A DNA stretch of 64,000 nt from UBA2029 sp037447125 (lineage in GTDB: Bacteria > Chloroflexota > Anaerolineae > Aggregatilineales > Aggregatilineaceae). Numbering within the stretch: the stretch's first letter is position 1; each line of letters begins with the position of its first letter. The DNA is taken from assembly GCA_037447125.1 (NCBI GenBank), contig JBBIHG010000001.1:193766-257765 (forward strand), given 5' to 3'. The notes under the pieces were generated by a model. It saw nothing but the letters and a program-made list of their open reading frames with translations, made no database searches and was not told where the DNA came from. The translations under genes and the position numbers were made by a program. Below are positions 62,723-64,000 of this stretch, piece by piece.

Positions 62723-63205
62723 TCACGCCCAGTCCGCAATTCGCTCTTGCTTCACGCGCTCGTGCAGCGTGATGATGCCGTGAATCAACTGCTCTGGCCG
62801 GGGAGGACAGCCGGCGATGTATACATCCACGGGGACAATTTCGTCCACACCCTGCACAATGGCATAGTTATTGAAGACTCCGCCGCAGGAGGCACAATCG
62901 CCCATGCTTATCACCCATTTTGGATCGGGCATCTGGTCGTACAGTTGGCGCAGCACAGGCGCCATTTTGCGAGTCACCCGGCCCGCCACGATCATCAGAT
63001 CGCTCTGCCGTGGACTGGGGCGCATCAGTTCCATCCCGAAGCGCGACAGGTCATAGACGGACGCCTGGGTGCTCATCATCTCGATAGCACAACATGCCAG
63101 CCCGAACAGCATCGGCCACATGGCTCGCGTCCGCGCCCAATTGACAGTATCTTCCAGCCGGACGGTGACGATACCCAGGTCGCCCAGCTTCGATGTCACT
63201 CCCAT
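62723..63205 (-). CDS. nuoB: NADH-quinone oxidoreductase subunit B
   Basis: 160 aa. It holds the terminal 4Fe-4S cluster N2 with ligands Cys38 and Cys39 (tandem, GLACCAIEM), Cys104 (GDCASCGG) and Cys133 (AGCPPRPE). It passes electrons to quinone. The ATG at 63205 overlaps nuoA by 10 bases. Confidence 0.98.
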   Translation of the reverse strand: MGVTSKLGDLGIVTVRLEDTVNWARTRAMWPMLFGLACCAIEMMSTQASVYDLSRFGMELMRPSPRQSDLMIVAGRVTRKMAPVLRQLYDQMPDPKWVISMGDCASCGGVFNNYAIVQGVDEIVPVDVYIAGCPPRPEQLIHGIITLHERVKQERIADWA

Positions 63206-63552
63206 TCCAGCCCTCCAACCTTCCACTCGTACATGAAACCCACCGTCAGCACAAAGAAGAAAGCTCCCATCACAGTCAGCCCATAGAAACCCAGGTCGCG
63301 GAACACAACGGCAAAGGGTAGAAAGAAGATGACTTCGATGTCAAACAGGATGAACAGCACCGCAACCCTGTAGAACTTGACCGGGATGCGACGGATTGCC
63401 TCGCCATAGGGCTGCATACCACTTTCATAAGGGGCGAGCTTGCGTGCTGTAGGCCGGAAAGGACCGAGCAGGCGCGACATGAAGACAATGAGGACGCTGA
63501 CAACAACAGCGAGGACCAACAGCGAGACCATAGGGGCGAAGTCTGATGGCAC
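63196..63552 (-). CDS. nuoA: NADH-quinone oxidoreductase subunit A
   Basis: 118 aa, three helices. YESGMQPYGEAIRRIPVKFY and LFDIEVIFFLPFAVVF are the family motifs, with the conserved acidic pair in the second helix. A GTG start at 63552 with GGAG 9 bases upstream. It is the first gene of the nuo operon. Confidence 0.97.
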   Translation of the reverse strand: MPSDFAPMVSLLVLAVVVSVLIVFMSRLLGPFRPTARKLAPYESGMQPYGEAIRRIPVKFYRVAVLFILFDIEVIFFLPFAVVFRDLGFYGLTVMGAFFFVLTVGFMYEWKVGGLEWE

Positions 63553-63586
63553 GGTAAGTGGCTCCGTATTATGCAGTTAGTCCTGT

Positions 63587-63605
63587 GCTAATTGTTCTGA
63601 TTAGC
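63587..63605. promoter_or_regulatory. Inverted repeat downstream of the nuo promoter
   Basis: GCTAAT-N7-ATTAGC (63587-63592 and 63600-63605), just inside the transcript. A third copy of the half-site (ATTAGC, 63621-63626) overlaps the -10. It may be an operator. Confidence 0.45.
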
Positions 63606-63618
63606 GCAAGCATCTGAG

Positions 63619-63647
63619 AGATTAGCATAAAGGTCAACCGGTGTCAA
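63619..63647 (-). promoter_or_regulatory. Promoter of the nuo operon
   Basis: Minus-strand -35 TTGACA (63647-63642, perfect), spacer 17, -10 TAATCT (63624-63619). Start near 63612, giving about 60 bases before the nuoA GTG. A second TTGACC lies 10 bases downstream of the -35. Confidence 0.75.
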
Positions 63648-63652
63648 ACGCG

Positions 63653-64000
63653 CGTGAACGGGCAAGCGGCTGGTCAGTGTCGCAGAGCGCGCTGGCGGTG
63701 AGCACATAGTGTCTCGACCGCTCTGGTCGTCTCATGGTTGGGATGCCCGGCACCTCAGGTCCGTGCACTTCTGTCCACGTTGCGCCGCGGAAGACAGGCG
63801 GGCTGCCGAGACAACCGGCTGCGCCTGCCGCATTCAGTGATCTTGCGCAAAGATAACACAGGGCACTTCGCTACGAAAGTGGCTGGCAGGCGAATGCGTG
63901 ATCCGGGTGCGGATGGATTCCGGAGATGTGATCGGGGAGATGTCAACAACTGCTGGGGAAGCCTAGAGAACTGGCGAAACTCAGGGATGTCGGCCCTAGA
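63653..64000. other. Right-end region without a supportable gene
   Basis: About 350 bases upstream of the nuo promoter. Short open frames exist on both strands, but none has family-like sequence, a good start site or a length above 65 residues. I saw no tRNA, terminator or repeat. A gene start may lie beyond the window. Confidence 0.5.

Noticed and set aside
63755..63949. 64-codon minus-strand frame at the right end
   Set aside because: No start site, no family signal and biased composition.

Overview
This is a 64 kb, high-GC stretch with dense, mostly minus-strand operons. It most likely comes from a Chloroflexota bacterium (Anaerolineae-like). That placement is inference from several features: a Flp/Tad operon with a receiver-fused TadZ and no secretin gene in view, many lipoproteins and extracytoplasmic proteins with Pro/Thr linkers, several ArnT-like polytopic glycosyltransferases, and a complete 14-gene NADH:quinone oxidoreductase operon with separate nuoC and nuoD. 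No rRNA, CRISPR array, phage or transposase gene was seen. One tRNA (Leu, CAA) is present.

Layout from left to right. 1-5.6 kb: a lipoprotein fragment at the edge, an AlbA_2/ATPase-type regulator overlapping lon, and folC. 5.8-10.2 kb (plus strand): an exported protein with Ig-like repeats, a PhnD-like binding lipoprotein whose start codon is not canonical, and two family-2 glycosyltransferases. 10.2-21 kb (minus strand): a nucleotidyltransferase-like protein, hpf, comF, the Flp/Tad core (tadC, tadB, cpaF/tadA, tadZ, cpaB) and a DegS/DegU-like two-component pair. 21-36 kb: four membrane glycosyltransferase-like proteins, a threonine-dehydrogenase-like SDR, acpS, an M16 peptidase pair, UDP-glucose dehydrogenase, an FAD oxidoreductase and a flippase-like membrane protein. 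Together the last set suggests envelope glycan or glycolipid synthesis. 36-46 kb: a tiny SWIM-domain protein behind a leader that holds a terminator, a PspC/LiaF-like envelope-stress operon, a double-GNAT protein, an orphan peptide-binding protein, tRNA-Leu, an ECF sigma/anti-sigma/NUDIX operon and an SDR.

46.5-63.6 kb holds complex I, read right to left as nuoA-B-C-D-E-(GNAT)-F-(TPR-like)-G-H-I, then a strong hairpin, then nuoJ-K-L-M-N. All expected iron-sulfur ligands are present, including the extra N7 set in NuoG. The operon starts from a near-consensus promoter (TTGACA, 17 bases, TAATCT) next to an inverted repeat. It ends at a hairpin beyond nuoN.

The most unusual feature is nuoJ. The protein is about twice the usual length because about 225 residues, resembling the extracellular DUF4397 domain, are inserted in the loop between its fourth and fifth membrane helices, which should face the outside. 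Other points worth following are the promoter-leader-terminator arrangement before the SWIM gene, a miniature inverted-repeat element and two extra small genes inside the nuo operon, and the missing start codon of the PhnD-like lipoprotein.
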